Of a stretch of DNA of 64,000 bases, positions 46,495-55,367 are shown one piece after another. Every line of letters starts with the position of its first letter. The first letter of the stretch is position 1. A model generated the notes under the pieces. It did no database searches, was not told where the DNA came from, and saw only the letters and a list, made by a program, of their open reading frames with translations. This stretch comes from Pseudomonadota bacterium (GTDB lineage Bacteria > Pseudomonadota > Alphaproteobacteria > Sphingomonadales > Sphingomonadaceae). Location: positions 1,700,367-1,764,366 of the forward strand of contig JBCBSU010000001.1 in the NCBI GenBank assembly GCA_039818985.1. The letters run 5' to 3'. The translations under genes were made by a program, and so were the position numbers.

Positions 46495-47274
46495 TCAGTG
46501 CGCTCTCGCCGCGCACCCCGCTTCTGCCAATGCCCTGTGCGCGTCGGCAATGCTGGCCTCGCCAAAATGGAAGATCGATGCCGCCAGCACCGCGCTGGCG
46601 CCGCATTTGGTCACGCCCTCTACCAGATGCTCCAGATTGCCAACGCCACCACTGGCGACCACCGGCACATCGAAATTGTCCACCATCGCCCGGATCAGCT
46701 CAAGATCATAGCCAAGCCGCGTGCCGTCGCGGTCCATCGAGGTCACCAGCAACTCGCCTGCGCCGAATTCGACAACCCGCCGCGCATGCTCCATCGCATC
46801 AACGCCCGTCGCGCGACGGCCGCCATGGGTATAGATTTCCCAGCCCCCCTCGCTATTGGCACCCTCTTCTCTCGCGCGCGCATCAATCGAAGCGACAACG
46901 CACTGGCTGCCGAAACGCTCGGCGATCTCGGCAATCACCTCGGGCCTTGCCACAGCAGCGCTGTTGATCGCCACCTTGTCTGCGCCCGCGAGCAGGAGGG
47001 CGCGCGCATCCTCGACTCCGCGTACCCCGCCACCGACGGTCAGCGGCATGAAGCACACCTTCGCTGTGCGGCGGACGACATCGATTATGGTATCGCGATT
47101 CTCATGGCTGGCGGTGATATCGAGAAAGCACAGCTCATCCGCGCCCGCCGCATCATAGGCCTGGGCCTGCTCCACGGGATCGCCGGCATCCTGCAAGTCG
47201 ACAAAGTTCACGCCCTTGACCACCCGGCCATTGGCGACATCAAGACAGGGAATAACCCGGGTGCGGACGGTCAT
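46495..47274 (-). CDS. hisF: Imidazole glycerol phosphate synthase, cyclase subunit
   Basis: A 259-residue HisF TIM barrel: [27 protein letters not shown] (first catalytic Asp in CLDVANG), [18 protein letters not shown] and the second catalytic Asp in [16 protein letters not shown]. It uses ammonia from HisH to form IGP and AICAR. It overlaps the stop of the upstream membrane protein gene by 4 bases. Confidence 0.98.
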   Translation of the reverse strand: MTVRTRVIPCLDVANGRVVKGVNFVDLQDAGDPVEQAQAYDAAGADELCFLDITASHENRDTIIDVVRRTAKVCFMPLTVGGGVRGVEDARALLLAGADKVAINSAAVARPEVIAEIAERFGSQCVVASIDARAREEGANSEGGWEIYTHGGRRATGVDAMEHARRVVEFGAGELLVTSMDRDGTRLGYDLELIRAMVDNFDVPVVASGGVGNLEHLVEGVTKCGASAVLAASIFHFGEASIADAHRALAEAGCAARAH

Positions 47275-47723
47275 GGCAGGGCCCTACCCACAGCGCCGAT
47301 GGTCAGCAGTGTCGCAAAACTGGCAGTGCAAAAATAGACCATAAAAAACACCCAATAGGCTGTTGGCTGAGAATCTCTCGAGAATACATACCCTCGAACA
47401 TAGACGCGGCGACGCGCAATCCCGATGATAACGCCGATCCATAAAAGGCCTCCCAAACCGCCACAGACAAGTGCGACGCACACGGCGAGATTTCGCGTAT
47501 TTTCCAGGTCGATACTCGTTGCACCCCATATGCCGATGAAGAACGGGATGACCGAAACAAGGATAATCACCATCAGGTTGAATAGCAGCGGGTCATCCTC
47601 ACGCGAAACCACCTCCGTGCGCGCGCAGAAATGACCCGAGTGCAGGCTGGTTACGATCTTCCAGACACAGAATGCGATTGCACAAAACAGGCCTGTTTGC
47701 AGGATGACAATGCCCCAGTCCAT
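47271..47723 (-). CDS. Membrane protein of unknown function in the his operon
   Basis: A 150-residue protein with four strong hydrophobic segments: [63 protein letters not shown] and [22 protein letters not shown]. Short charged loops lie between them. I do not recognise a family. It lies between hisA (3 bases upstream) and hisF (4-base overlap), so it must be expressed with them. It is lower in GC than the his genes. A role in histidine synthesis is not obvious. Confidence 0.8.
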   Translation of the reverse strand: MDWGIVILQTGLFCAIAFCVWKIVTSLHSGHFCARTEVVSREDDPLLFNLMVIILVSVIPFFIGIWGATSIDLENTRNLAVCVALVCGGLGGLLWIGVIIGIARRRVYVRGYVFSRDSQPTAYWVFFMVYFCTASFATLLTIGAVGRALP

Positions 47724-47726
47724 GGC

Positions 47727-48455
47727 TCAGACACGCGCGCCCATCGCAATCGCCGCTGCAAGATCAAGCCTGCCTTCGTAAAGTGCGCGGCCCGTGATTA
47801 CGCCTTCTATCCCTTCATTGGCATGCAGCGCCAGTATGTGGATATCATCAAGGCCCTTTACCCCGCCGCTGGCGATCACCGGGATATCGACCTGCCGTGC
47901 GAGATCGACGGTGGCCTCAATATTGACGCCCTTTAGCATGCCGTCACGACCGATATCGGTGAACAACAGGCTCGCAACGCCCGCGTCTTCAAACCGCCGT
48001 GCAAGATCGGCTACCGGGACATCGGACACATCGGCCCAGCCCTCGGTTGCGACCATGCCGTCTTTCGCATCGACCGCAACGACGATACCGCCTTCCCATT
48101 CACGCGCCATATCCTTGACGAATTGCGGGTCTTTGAGCGCCGCCGACCCCATGACAATCCGCGCCACTCCCAGATTGAACCAGCCTTCAACCGCTGCTGC
48201 ATCGCGAATGCCGCCACCAAGCTGCACATAGCCAGGAAAGCGTTCGATGATTGCTTTCACCGCATCGATATTGCGCCCCTCACCGGCAAAACTGCCATCG
48301 AGATCGACCACATGCAGATGCTGTGCGCCGGCATCAGCGAACAGCATGGCCTGCGCTGCGGGGTTGTCGCCATAGACCGTGGCGCGGTCCATATCGCCCT
48401 CGGCGAGACGGACGACTTCGCCGTTTTTCAGGTCAATGGCAGGAAAAACAATCAC
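47727..48455 (-). CDS. hisA: Phosphoribosylformimino-5-aminoimidazole carboxamide ribotide isomerase
   Basis: A 242-residue HisA. The first catalytic Asp is in [21 protein letters not shown], followed by HVVDLDGSFAG, QLGGGIRD and the second catalytic Asp in LFTDIGRDGMLKGVNIE. It opens the ribose ring of ProFAR to PRFAR. The start is a GTG at 48455 overlapping the hisH stop (GTGA), an arrangement typical of coupled his genes; an upstream TTG would be an odd start inside hisH. Confidence 0.97.
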   Translation of the reverse strand: MIVFPAIDLKNGEVVRLAEGDMDRATVYGDNPAAQAMLFADAGAQHLHVVDLDGSFAGEGRNIDAVKAIIERFPGYVQLGGGIRDAAAVEGWFNLGVARIVMGSAALKDPQFVKDMAREWEGGIVVAVDAKDGMVATEGWADVSDVPVADLARRFEDAGVASLLFTDIGRDGMLKGVNIEATVDLARQVDIPVIASGGVKGLDDIHILALHANEGIEGVITGRALYEGRLDLAAAIAMGARV

Positions 48456-49072
48456 TTCGGGTTCCAATCCAGAAAAGTCCGCAGGAAATTCAGCCCATAT
48501 TTCTGGCTCTTTTCCGGGTGGAATTGCACCCCGATAATATTGTCGCGATGCACCGCCGCTTCGAGCGGGCCGCCATGGTCACTATGCGCGGCGACATGCG
48601 CCGGGTCATCCGCGACAAAATGATAGCCATGCAGAAAATAGGCCTCGCCTTGTATTGGCAACCCGGCATTACCATCCGTCGGGATCACATCATTCCAGCC
48701 CATATGCGGTACCTTGACAGTTTCGGACGGCTCGATGGCGCGAACTTCACCACCGATCCAGTCGAGACCGTCATGGCTGCCATGCTCAATCCCGCGCGTC
48801 GCCAAGAGCTGCATTCCGACACAAATGCCGAGAAATGGCACCGCATCGTTCAGCACCCGCTGCTCCAGCGCATCGACCATGCCATCAATCGCGCGCAGTG
48901 CATTGGCGCAGGCGGCAAAGGCCCCTACCCCGGGCAATATGATACGGTCGGCTCTGGCGACAAGTTCCGGATCGGCAGTCACATCGACTGTAGCGCCGAC
49001 AGCGCGCACCGCATTGTGCACCGAATGGAGATTGCCCGCGCCATAATCAATCAGCGCAATGGTTTCAGCCAC
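48452..49072 (-). CDS. hisH: Imidazole glycerol phosphate synthase, glutaminase subunit
   Basis: A 206-residue class I glutamine amidotransferase. The nucleophile elbow is [15 protein letters not shown] and the His-x-Glu pair lies in [11 protein letters not shown]. The start [14 protein letters not shown] is typical of HisH. It supplies ammonia to HisF. It overlaps hisB at its start by 8 bases. Confidence 0.97.
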   Translation of the reverse strand: MAETIALIDYGAGNLHSVHNAVRAVGATVDVTADPELVARADRIILPGVGAFAACANALRAIDGMVDALEQRVLNDAVPFLGICVGMQLLATRGIEHGSHDGLDWIGGEVRAIEPSETVKVPHMGWNDVIPTDGNAGLPIQGEAYFLHGYHFVADDPAHVAAHSDHGGPLEAAVHRDNIIGVQFHPEKSQKYGLNFLRTFLDWNPK

Positions 49073-49658
49073 TTAACGTGCCCTTGGTCGACGGGATAGC
49101 GTCACCCTTGCGCGGATCGCGTTCCACCGCCAGCCGCATCGCGCGGGCAAAACCCTTGAAGATGCTCTCGATGATATGGTGGTTATTCTGGCCACGCAGC
49201 AGGTCTATGTGGAGCGTCAGACCCGCTGTCTGCGACACCGAATGGAACCAGTGCTCGAACAGCTCGGTATCCATTTCACCCAGACGCGGCTGTGAAAAAC
49301 TTGCGTTCCAGATAAAATAAGGCCGGCCGCTAATATCCACCGCCACCCGGCTCAGCGTTTCATCCATTGGCGAATAGGCACTGCCATAGCGGACAATGCC
49401 CGCCTTGTTGCCCAGCGCCTCGCTGATCGCCTGACCGATGGAAAGCGCGCAATCCTCGGTGGTGTGGTGCTGATCGACATGCAGATCCCCTTTGATCTTG
49501 ACCTCCAGATCAATCAGCGAGTGGCGCGAGAATTGTTCAACCATATGGTCGAGAAAGCCGATCCCGGTCGAGATATCATACACCCCGGTACCATCCAGAT
49601 TGAGATGGACGGCAATATCGGTTTCCTTGGTGGTTCGGACGATCGACGCTTTTCTCAT
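49065..49658 (-). CDS. hisB: Imidazoleglycerol-phosphate dehydratase
   Basis: A 197-residue monofunctional HisB. The two metal-binding blocks are [19 protein letters not shown] and [16 protein letters not shown]. It removes water from IGP to give imidazole acetol phosphate. I start at the ATG at 49658. It is the first gene of the his operon and diverges from sspB; the 177-base gap to 49836 should hold both promoters. Confidence 0.97.
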   Translation of the reverse strand: MRKASIVRTTKETDIAVHLNLDGTGVYDISTGIGFLDHMVEQFSRHSLIDLEVKIKGDLHVDQHHTTEDCALSIGQAISEALGNKAGIVRYGSAYSPMDETLSRVAVDISGRPYFIWNASFSQPRLGEMDTELFEHWFHSVSQTAGLTLHIDLLRGQNNHHIIESIFKGFARAMRLAVERDPRKGDAIPSTKGTLSG

Positions 49659-49835
49659 GCAGCTTCCTATACGCGGCAAATATCAATGAACAAGGGGCAA
49701 TGCGCCGAGAGTATCGCAGCCAAGCGTAGGAATGTGTCCGCTGCCTGATATTTTGTAAGGCAAAACACCAGGCAGTGTACAAATTGCCTGTCCAAGCGTC
49801 TTGACGCTCACCGAGCAAAAGGCCACCAAAGGATC

Positions 49836-50321
49836 ATGAGTGATGATGCGCCAGATAGCCTGATTCCCTATGACGAGATCGTGCAGGATGCCCTGCGCGC
49901 CGTCATCGGACGGGTTTTGCGCACAATTGAGAATAGCGGCCTGCCCGGCGAGCATCATTTCTACATCACCTTCCGCACCCGGGCACCCGGTGTCGACATC
50001 CCTTCGCATCTGATCGAGCGCTTTCCGGAAGAGATGACGATCGTGCTGCAGAACAAGTTCTGGGACTTGCATATCGAGGAAGAGCTGTTCTCGGTCGGGC
50101 TGAGCTTCAACCAGATTCCCGCCAAGCTCACCATACCCTATGCCGCCGTCACCGCTTTTGTCGATCCAGCGGTCGATTTCGGGCTGCAGTTCCAGGTCGA
50201 TGACGAGGCTTCGGGCGAACCCGAACCGCATGAAGAGGCAGAAAACGACCATCCCGATGATGCCGAGGACAGCGAAGATGGTTCCAATGTTGTGACCGTC
50301 GATTTCGGCAAGAAAAAATAG
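49836..50321 (+). CDS. sspB: ClpXP adaptor SspB (alphaproteobacterial type)
   Basis: A 161-residue protein of the SspB-alpha family. The ribbon-helix core, with GLPGEHHFYITFRTRAPGVDIPSHLIERFPEEMTIVLQNKFWDL, forms the tag-binding dimer. An acidic linker and the C-terminal VVTVDFGKKK, a ClpX-binding peptide, follow. It delivers ssrA-tagged and other proteins to ClpXP. It lies opposite hisB, a common order in sphingomonads. Confidence 0.93.
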   Translation: MSDDAPDSLIPYDEIVQDALRAVIGRVLRTIENSGLPGEHHFYITFRTRAPGVDIPSHLIERFPEEMTIVLQNKFWDLHIEEELFSVGLSFNQIPAKLTIPYAAVTAFVDPAVDFGLQFQVDDEASGEPEPHEEAENDHPDDAEDSEDGSNVVTVDFGKKK

Positions 50322-50398
50322 CCTTGTCCATTCGCCATAGGCGCACCCCGCTTGATAATTGTCCGCCCGCATGCATTTATGGTTGATGGATGCAAGCT

Positions 50399-50854
50399 AT
50401 GGCCAATACGCAAAGCGACAATCAGGACGAGGCGGATACCGCCGATAATGGCGCTGATACCAACGCGGCAGCCAAGAACGGGCTCACCGTGGAAGCCGCA
50501 GGGAAACCGGAAAAATTCGGCGCATGGAAATCGGGCAAAGCGATCATGACGACGATATTGCAGGACCCCATGGTTCAGTCTGTAGTGACCGGCTTTGTCA
50601 GCGGCGAGGCTGCCAAACAGCTCAAAAAACCCGGCATCGGCTATACCATATTGGGCCTGGCCGCGACCAGAATCGCCACCCGCTCATTGCCCGGCGCCAT
50701 GGTCGTCGGCGCCGGTCTTGCCGCCAAGACCATCTATGACCACCGCAAAAAGCAGAAAGCCCGGCAACAAAAGCAGCAGCAACAGCGCATCGGTCATGAT
50801 GCAGAACCGGCAAAAGAGACCGGAGAAACCGACGCTGACGGCAGTGACGCTTGA
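50399..50854 (+). CDS. Uncharacterised protein with hydrophobic centre
   Basis: A 151-residue protein: an acidic, disordered-looking N-terminus (SDNQDEADTADNGADTNAAAK), a central region with a likely membrane helix (GIGYTILGLAATRIATRSLPGAMVVGAGLAAKTIYDH), then a basic Lys/Gln-rich tail (RKKQKARQQKQQQQR). I do not recognise it. It lies 77 bases after sspB and 32 bases before gmk, on the same strand. An ATG at 50390 is also possible. Membrane association is inferred from the central segment. Confidence 0.72.
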   Translation: MANTQSDNQDEADTADNGADTNAAAKNGLTVEAAGKPEKFGAWKSGKAIMTTILQDPMVQSVVTGFVSGEAAKQLKKPGIGYTILGLAATRIATRSLPGAMVVGAGLAAKTIYDHRKKQKARQQKQQQQRIGHDAEPAKETGETDADGSDA

Positions 50855-50886
50855 CGACGCGCCCCTTTTGCGGCCACAGAGCCGCG

Positions 50887-51561
50887 ATGCAGAGCCCATC
50901 CGACAGCCATGACCCAATAGAGCAAAGCGCGCTGCATAGGCGCGGCCTTTTGTTCATTCTCTCCTCACCTTCCGGCGCCGGTAAATCGACCATCGCGCGC
51001 ATGTTGCTGGAAGCCGATAATGCATTGAAAATGTCGGTATCGGTCACCACTCGCCCACCACGCCCCGACGAAGAGGATGGCAGGCATTATCATTTCATCG
51101 ATGACACGCGTTTCCAGGAAATGGTTGACGGCGGTGAGTTGCTCGAATGGGCACATGTCTTCGGTCATCGCTATGGTACGCCCAAATCTGCGGTGAAACA
51201 GGGTCTCAAGGACGGTGTCGACTTTCTCTTCGATATCGACTGGCAGGGCACGCAGCAGCTTTACCAGCGCGCCGAGGGTGATGTTGTGCGGGTGTTCATC
51301 CTGCCGCCATCGATCGAGCAGCTGCATGACCGATTACGCAAGCGCGGCACCGACAGCAATGAAGTTATCGCCCGGCGGATGGCCGAAGCGCAGAGCGAGA
51401 TCAGCCATTGGGACGGCTATGACTATGTCGTCATCAATGATGATGTGAACAGCTGTTTCGCCAAGGTGCGCGAGATATTGCACGCCGAACGCATGCGCCG
51501 CGCGCGCCAGACAGGCCTGATTGATTTTGTCCGCGACCTGATGGCACCGGAAGACAGCTAG
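50887..51561 (+). CDS. gmk: Guanylate kinase
   Basis: A 224-residue Gmk: P-loop ILSSPSGAGKSTIARMLLE, the GMP-binding S-V-T-T-R-P-P-R-P and E-x-D-G-R-H-Y-H-F segments, and DIDWQGTQQLYQ. It converts GMP to GDP, next to guaA in the same pathway though 20 kb away. I start at the ATG at 50887. A TTG overlapping the previous stop would add 12 residues. Confidence 0.97.
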   Translation: MQSPSDSHDPIEQSALHRRGLLFILSSPSGAGKSTIARMLLEADNALKMSVSVTTRPPRPDEEDGRHYHFIDDTRFQEMVDGGELLEWAHVFGHRYGTPKSAVKQGLKDGVDFLFDIDWQGTQQLYQRAEGDVVRVFILPPSIEQLHDRLRKRGTDSNEVIARRMAEAQSEISHWDGYDYVVINDDVNSCFAKVREILHAERMRRARQTGLIDFVRDLMAPEDS

Positions 51562-51570
51562 ACGCAGTCG

Positions 51571-52284
51571 CTACCCGCCGAAAATTCCATCGAGCAGGCC
51601 TTTGCCTTTTTCCAGCGGATTGGCGCGAAACGCGGCCTCTTCCTGGCCGATATAGCTGAAAATGCCATCCATCGCCTGATCGGTGACACTGTCGGCCAGG
51701 CCGTCATTGCTGATATCCGCACCCGCCAGCGCTGCGATCTGGCGCACATCCTGGAGCCTGTCGAGTTGCTGAAAAGCGCCGACCTCGGTCAGCGCATCGA
51801 CCACCAGCGGTCGCACCTTTTCGCGTAACACTTCACCCGAAGTGCTACGCAGATATTCGGTGCCTGCCATATCGCCACCGGTAACAATGCCGACACCGTC
51901 ACTGAGCGACAGGTCATCGATTGCGGCGCGAAAAACCGGTTTGGCCTCTTCCGCTGCCATGCCGGCAGCATCGTTGAGACTGCGGGTCAGATCGTTGGCC
52001 AGCCCCGACTTGCCAACAAAGCGCAATATTTTCCCGGCATTGCGTAACGGCCCCGGCAGGCGCACCCGCACATCCTTGTCATTATAGAAGGCATCCGGCT
52101 GGGCCAGCTTGTCGAGTGCGCTGTCACTGGCATCGGCCAGTGCACCCTTGAGCGAGAATCCCTGATAGGCCATGGTCATATGCGGCGCGGCAATAGCCGA
52201 AACCGGGAACGCCATGGGCAACATCGCCGCCAGAGCCAAGGCAGAAGCGATTTTCCCCGATGCAGATCTCATCGCTGCAGACAT
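51571..52284 (-). CDS. DUF4197 family exported protein
   Basis: A 237-residue protein, start at 52284 chosen because AAGGAG lies 7 bases upstream. The signal peptide (ASALALAAMLPMAFPVSAIAA) is followed by an all-helical domain with KALADASDSALDKLAQPDAFYND, VRVRLPG, FRAAIDDLSLSDGVGIV and a C-terminal VTDQAMDGIFSYIGQEEAAFRANPLE, which are the DUF4197 features. The function is unknown; it is likely periplasmic or lipid-facing. Convergent with gmk. The frame upstream of 52284 overlaps the next gene and is not convincing. Confidence 0.9.
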   Translation of the reverse strand: MSAAMRSASGKIASALALAAMLPMAFPVSAIAAPHMTMAYQGFSLKGALADASDSALDKLAQPDAFYNDKDVRVRLPGPLRNAGKILRFVGKSGLANDLTRSLNDAAGMAAEEAKPVFRAAIDDLSLSDGVGIVTGGDMAGTEYLRSTSGEVLREKVRPLVVDALTEVGAFQQLDRLQDVRQIAALAGADISNDGLADSVTDQAMDGIFSYIGQEEAAFRANPLEKGKGLLDGIFGG

Positions 52285-52399
52285 GACACGACTCCTTGCA
52301 ATTAACTGCCATATCATGCCGCAAATCACGCGATTCCGCCAGCGAACGATGCCATCAAGCGCACCCACCCGGGTAAAATCTGCTATCTGTCCAACCAGC

Positions 52400-53059
52400 T
52401 CAGATCGTGTCCTGTTTTTCCAGCTCATCGAGTAGTTGCTCTAGCTGGTCCTCGATAATCGCGCTGCTATCACCACCACCATAGCTCAGCGCACCGCTGC
52501 TGAATGTCGTGCCAAAAGTATCCGCCAGCGATTTGGTCTGCAGCAGGCCTGAAGCGAAATCGCGGTCGGTAAGCGATATCAGCGGGTGGATGAAGGTACC
52601 CCAGACCAGATTATTGGCGATGGCATAGCGCGCATCAAGCGCAGTATCGAAATTGGCCTGCATCAACCGCATCAATGCACCTTCGGGCAGGTCTTCCACC
52701 GCCGCTATCGGGGTGATGATACGCATCCGCCCGGCGGCAGGGTCGGTAACGACGATCAGCGTGGTTTCACCGACCGTCAATTCCCAGCTGTTATTGGTGC
52801 GCTTGGCCTCGGGATCGACCTGATCGACAATCGTGGCTAACCGCGCCAGCGCTTCGTCCGCGCCCGGAACGGTATCAGGCTGCGGTGCGGTATCGTCGCC
52901 AGCTTCGGGAGGCGCAATATCGGGCTCTGCTTCTGCCTGCCGCTCTGCCTCTACATCGGAGAAATCATCGAGTGGTGGCTGCTCGCCTGTATCCTGGGCA
53001 CAGGCCGGCGCAGAAAGAAGCAAAAGCGAAGACAGGACAGCGATAGAGGCTGAATGCAT
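52400..53059 (-). CDS. YbjN-like (T3SS-chaperone-fold) exported protein
   Basis: A 219-residue protein with a signal peptide (SIAVLSSLLLLSAPACA). An acidic, proline-rich linker (residues ~25-70, many Asp/Glu) leads to a YbjN/CesT-type alpha-beta domain: WELTVGETTLIVVTDPAAGRMRIITPIAAV and LMQANFDTALDARYAIANNLVWGTFIHPLISLTDRDF. The C-terminal coil (AIIEDQLEQLLDELEKQDTI) is charged. Its role is unknown; YbjN-like proteins are sometimes tied to stress and envelope functions. It lies 115 bases upstream of the DUF4197 gene on the same strand. Confidence 0.82.
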   Translation of the reverse strand: MHSASIAVLSSLLLLSAPACAQDTGEQPPLDDFSDVEAERQAEAEPDIAPPEAGDDTAPQPDTVPGADEALARLATIVDQVDPEAKRTNNSWELTVGETTLIVVTDPAAGRMRIITPIAAVEDLPEGALMRLMQANFDTALDARYAIANNLVWGTFIHPLISLTDRDFASGLLQTKSLADTFGTTFSSGALSYGGGDSSAIIEDQLEQLLDELEKQDTI

Positions 53060-53174
53060 GGGGAAAGGCTCCGAAACCGAGATCGAAATCCTACTCTATC
53101 ATCATTGGCGATGCTGTGTGGCTTGTTACGCAGCCATAACAGCCAATGGCCCGGAGCCCCTCTGCCCGCTGCGG

Positions 53175-53975
53175 CTAATTGCCTTCCGGGTCGGTGCCAC
53201 CACCGGGCGCCGATGCATTGACGATACCGCCATCGACCGGGATGGTGGTGCCGACAACATAATCTCCGGCGCGGCTGGCGAGATAGATGGCAGCCGCCGC
53301 CATATCTTCGGCGGTGCCGACGCGCTTCAGCGGGATGAACTTGGCGACAACCGCCTCGGCATCGCGCGCGGCCTTGTTCATTTCGGAAGGAAATGCGCCC
53401 GGAGCGATACCGCTGACGATGATATTGTCTTTGAGCAGGCGTACCGCCATACGCTTGGTCAGCTGGATCAGCGCCGCCTTGCTCGCCTGATAGCTATAGG
53501 TCTCCCACGGGTTGATACGGATGCCGTCAATCGAGGAGATATTGATCACCTTGCCCGGTTCTTCCGCCGTGGCTGCCGCCTTGAGTTGCGGGTGCAGTGC
53601 CTGGGTCAGGAAGAAGGGTGACTTGACATTGAGGTCCATCACCTTGTCCCAGCCGATTTCGGGAAACTCCTCGAACTCGGCACCCCAGGCAGCACCGGCA
53701 TTGTTGACCAATATGTCGACCCTGGACTCGCGTTCAGCAATCTGCGCCGCGAAAGCCTGTGCCCCTTCAATCGAGCTGAGGTCACCGGGCAGCGAGACGC
53801 AGTTTTCGCCCAGCTCATCAGCGGTGGCATTGCAGACTTTCGCCTTGCGCGCGGTAATATAGACTTTGGCTCCGGCGGCGAGATAGCCTTGGGCAATCAT
53901 CTTGCCGATACCGCGCGATCCGCCAGTGACGATGGCGATCTTGCCGTCGAGCGAGAAGAGTTTCGTAAGGTCCAT
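53175..53975 (-). CDS. SDR family oxidoreductase
   Basis: A 266-residue short-chain dehydrogenase. TGGSRGIGKMIA gives the NAD(P)-binding TGxxxGIG, NNAGAAWG the NAG motif and YSYQASKAAL the catalytic Tyr-x-x-x-Lys. The end DYVVGTTIPVDGGIVNASA is typical. It starts the lipid cluster on this strand, before two acyl-CoA dehydrogenases, and probably oxidises a hydroxyacyl or sterol-type substrate. I start at the ATG at 53975. Confidence 0.93.
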   Translation of the reverse strand: MDLTKLFSLDGKIAIVTGGSRGIGKMIAQGYLAAGAKVYITARKAKVCNATADELGENCVSLPGDLSSIEGAQAFAAQIAERESRVDILVNNAGAAWGAEFEEFPEIGWDKVMDLNVKSPFFLTQALHPQLKAAATAEEPGKVINISSIDGIRINPWETYSYQASKAALIQLTKRMAVRLLKDNIIVSGIAPGAFPSEMNKAARDAEAVVAKFIPLKRVGTAEDMAAAAIYLASRAGDYVVGTTIPVDGGIVNASAPGGGTDPEGN

Positions 53976-53997
53976 AATGGAATTCCCTTCCAAATTC

Positions 53998-54073
53998 GTC
54001 ATCCTGAACTTGTGTCAGGATCTCAGCCGTTTACGCGCGATTGCTTGAGATGCTGAAACAAACTCAGCATGAC
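53998..54073. repeat. Intergenic inverted repeat, GTCAT family (copy 4, divergent)
   Basis: GTCATCCTGAACTTGTGTCAGGAT at one end and GAGATGCTGAAACAAACTCAGCATGAC at the other form two hairpins in the 118-base gap between the SDR and acyl-CoA dehydrogenase genes. The outer GTCAT/ATGAC ends match the other copies; the inside differs. Confidence 0.6.
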
Positions 54074-54093
54074 AATTATTCTATATATTTAGA

Positions 54094-55230
54094 TCAATAA
54101 CCGTGCATCCGGGCGACGCGGTTGGCATGGTAATTGGCATCACCCATAAATTCATTCAGCGCCCGGTCGCGCTTCATATAGAAGCCGATATCATATTCGT
54201 CGGTCATGCCGATGCCGCCATGCATCTGCACGCCTTCACGCACTGCAAGACCGGTGGTGCGCCCGGCCTTGGCCTTGGCAACCGAGACCATGACATCCGC
54301 ACCTTCATTGCCCTGGTCGAGCAATTGCTGCGCCTTCATCACCGCTGCTCGGGCGATTTCCATTTCTGAATAGAGATGAGAGGTCCGGTGCTGCAGCGCC
54401 TGAAATTCCCCGATCAGCTTGCCGAACTGCTTGCGCTGTTTGAGATAATCGACGGTCATGTCCATCGCGCCCGAACCGACACCGACCAGCTCTGCCGCCG
54501 ATCCGGCGCGACCGGCATGGAGCAGCGCATCGAGCACGTCCTGCCCCTGGTCGACTTCGCCGATCACGGCATCGGCATCGACCTCGACATTGTCAAAAGT
54601 CACCGCAGCGGCCACCGAGCTGTCGACAAGCCGAGTCGCCTCGGTGCTGAGGCCTGCAGCATCCTTGTCGACCATGAACAGGGTCAATCCTTCACTGTCT
54701 CCGGCCGAGCCCGCGGTGCGTGCCGCCACGATAAGGGCATCGGCCGAAGCGCCATGGATGACGAAGGTCTTCTTGCCGTTGAGCTTAAAACCATTGCCCG
54801 AGCGCTCCGCTGCCATGGCGATCTGGTCGGGGCGGTGCTTGGCGCGTTCCTCAATGGCGAGGCCCAGCACTGTGTCACCGCTCAATATGCCGGGGAAATA
54901 TTTCTCGCGCAGCGCCTTGCCACCGGCGTTAAGCGCCGAGACACCGGCAACCGAAGTGGTCAGAAACGGCGATGGCGTCAGGTTGCGACCAATTTCCTCA
55001 AGCACGATGCCAGCTTCAACATGGCCGAGGCCCAAACCGTCATCTTCCTCGGAAATCAGGATCCCGGTGAACCCCATTTCGGCAAACTGCTTCCATAGCG
55101 CATGACGAAAGCCGTCCTTGCAATTTTCGTCACGCAGCGCGCGCAGATGCGAAACCGGGGCTTCACCGGCGATAAATTCACGCGCGCTGTCCTGCAGCAT
55201 CGCCTGGTCTTCATTGAGATACATGGGCAT
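54094..55230 (-). CDS. Acyl-CoA dehydrogenase (short form)
   Basis: A 378-residue acyl-CoA dehydrogenase. FTGILISEEDDGLGLGHVEAGIVLEEIG is the N-terminal domain, V-I-H-G-A-S-A-D-A the middle beta domain and QLIGEFQALQHRTSHLYSEMEIARAAVMK the FAD-binding helix region. It ends GGIGMTDEYDIGFYMKRDRALNEFMGDA. A catalytic Glu at the family position is not clearly readable. It removes two hydrogens from an acyl-CoA to give the enoyl-CoA, passing electrons to ETF. It pairs with the larger family member directly upstream, as in heteromeric sterol or bile-acid side-chain dehydrogenases. Confidence 0.94.
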   Translation of the reverse strand: MPMYLNEDQAMLQDSAREFIAGEAPVSHLRALRDENCKDGFRHALWKQFAEMGFTGILISEEDDGLGLGHVEAGIVLEEIGRNLTPSPFLTTSVAGVSALNAGGKALREKYFPGILSGDTVLGLAIEERAKHRPDQIAMAAERSGNGFKLNGKKTFVIHGASADALIVAARTAGSAGDSEGLTLFMVDKDAAGLSTEATRLVDSSVAAAVTFDNVEVDADAVIGEVDQGQDVLDALLHAGRAGSAAELVGVGSGAMDMTVDYLKQRKQFGKLIGEFQALQHRTSHLYSEMEIARAAVMKAQQLLDQGNEGADVMVSVAKAKAGRTTGLAVREGVQMHGGIGMTDEYDIGFYMKRDRALNEFMGDANYHANRVARMHGY

Positions 55231-55252
55231 TTTGGTGTCTTTCTGATCTTTT

Positions 55253-55338
55253 CGTCATTCCAGCGAAACCTGGAATCTCAAGCGATCTGGTTGAACCTGT
55301 GCTTTATCGCCAGCGATCCCAGCTTTCGCTGGGATGAC
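55253..55338. repeat. Intergenic inverted repeat, GTCATTCC family (copy 2)
   Basis: CGTCATTCCAGCGAAACCTGG opens and CAGCTTTCGCTGGGATGACG closes an 86-base element between the two acyl-CoA dehydrogenase genes, with CCAGCG and CGCTGG as stems. Confidence 0.75.
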
Positions 55339-55367
55339 GCGAGAAGGATTATGAAGAGCAGAGCCTG

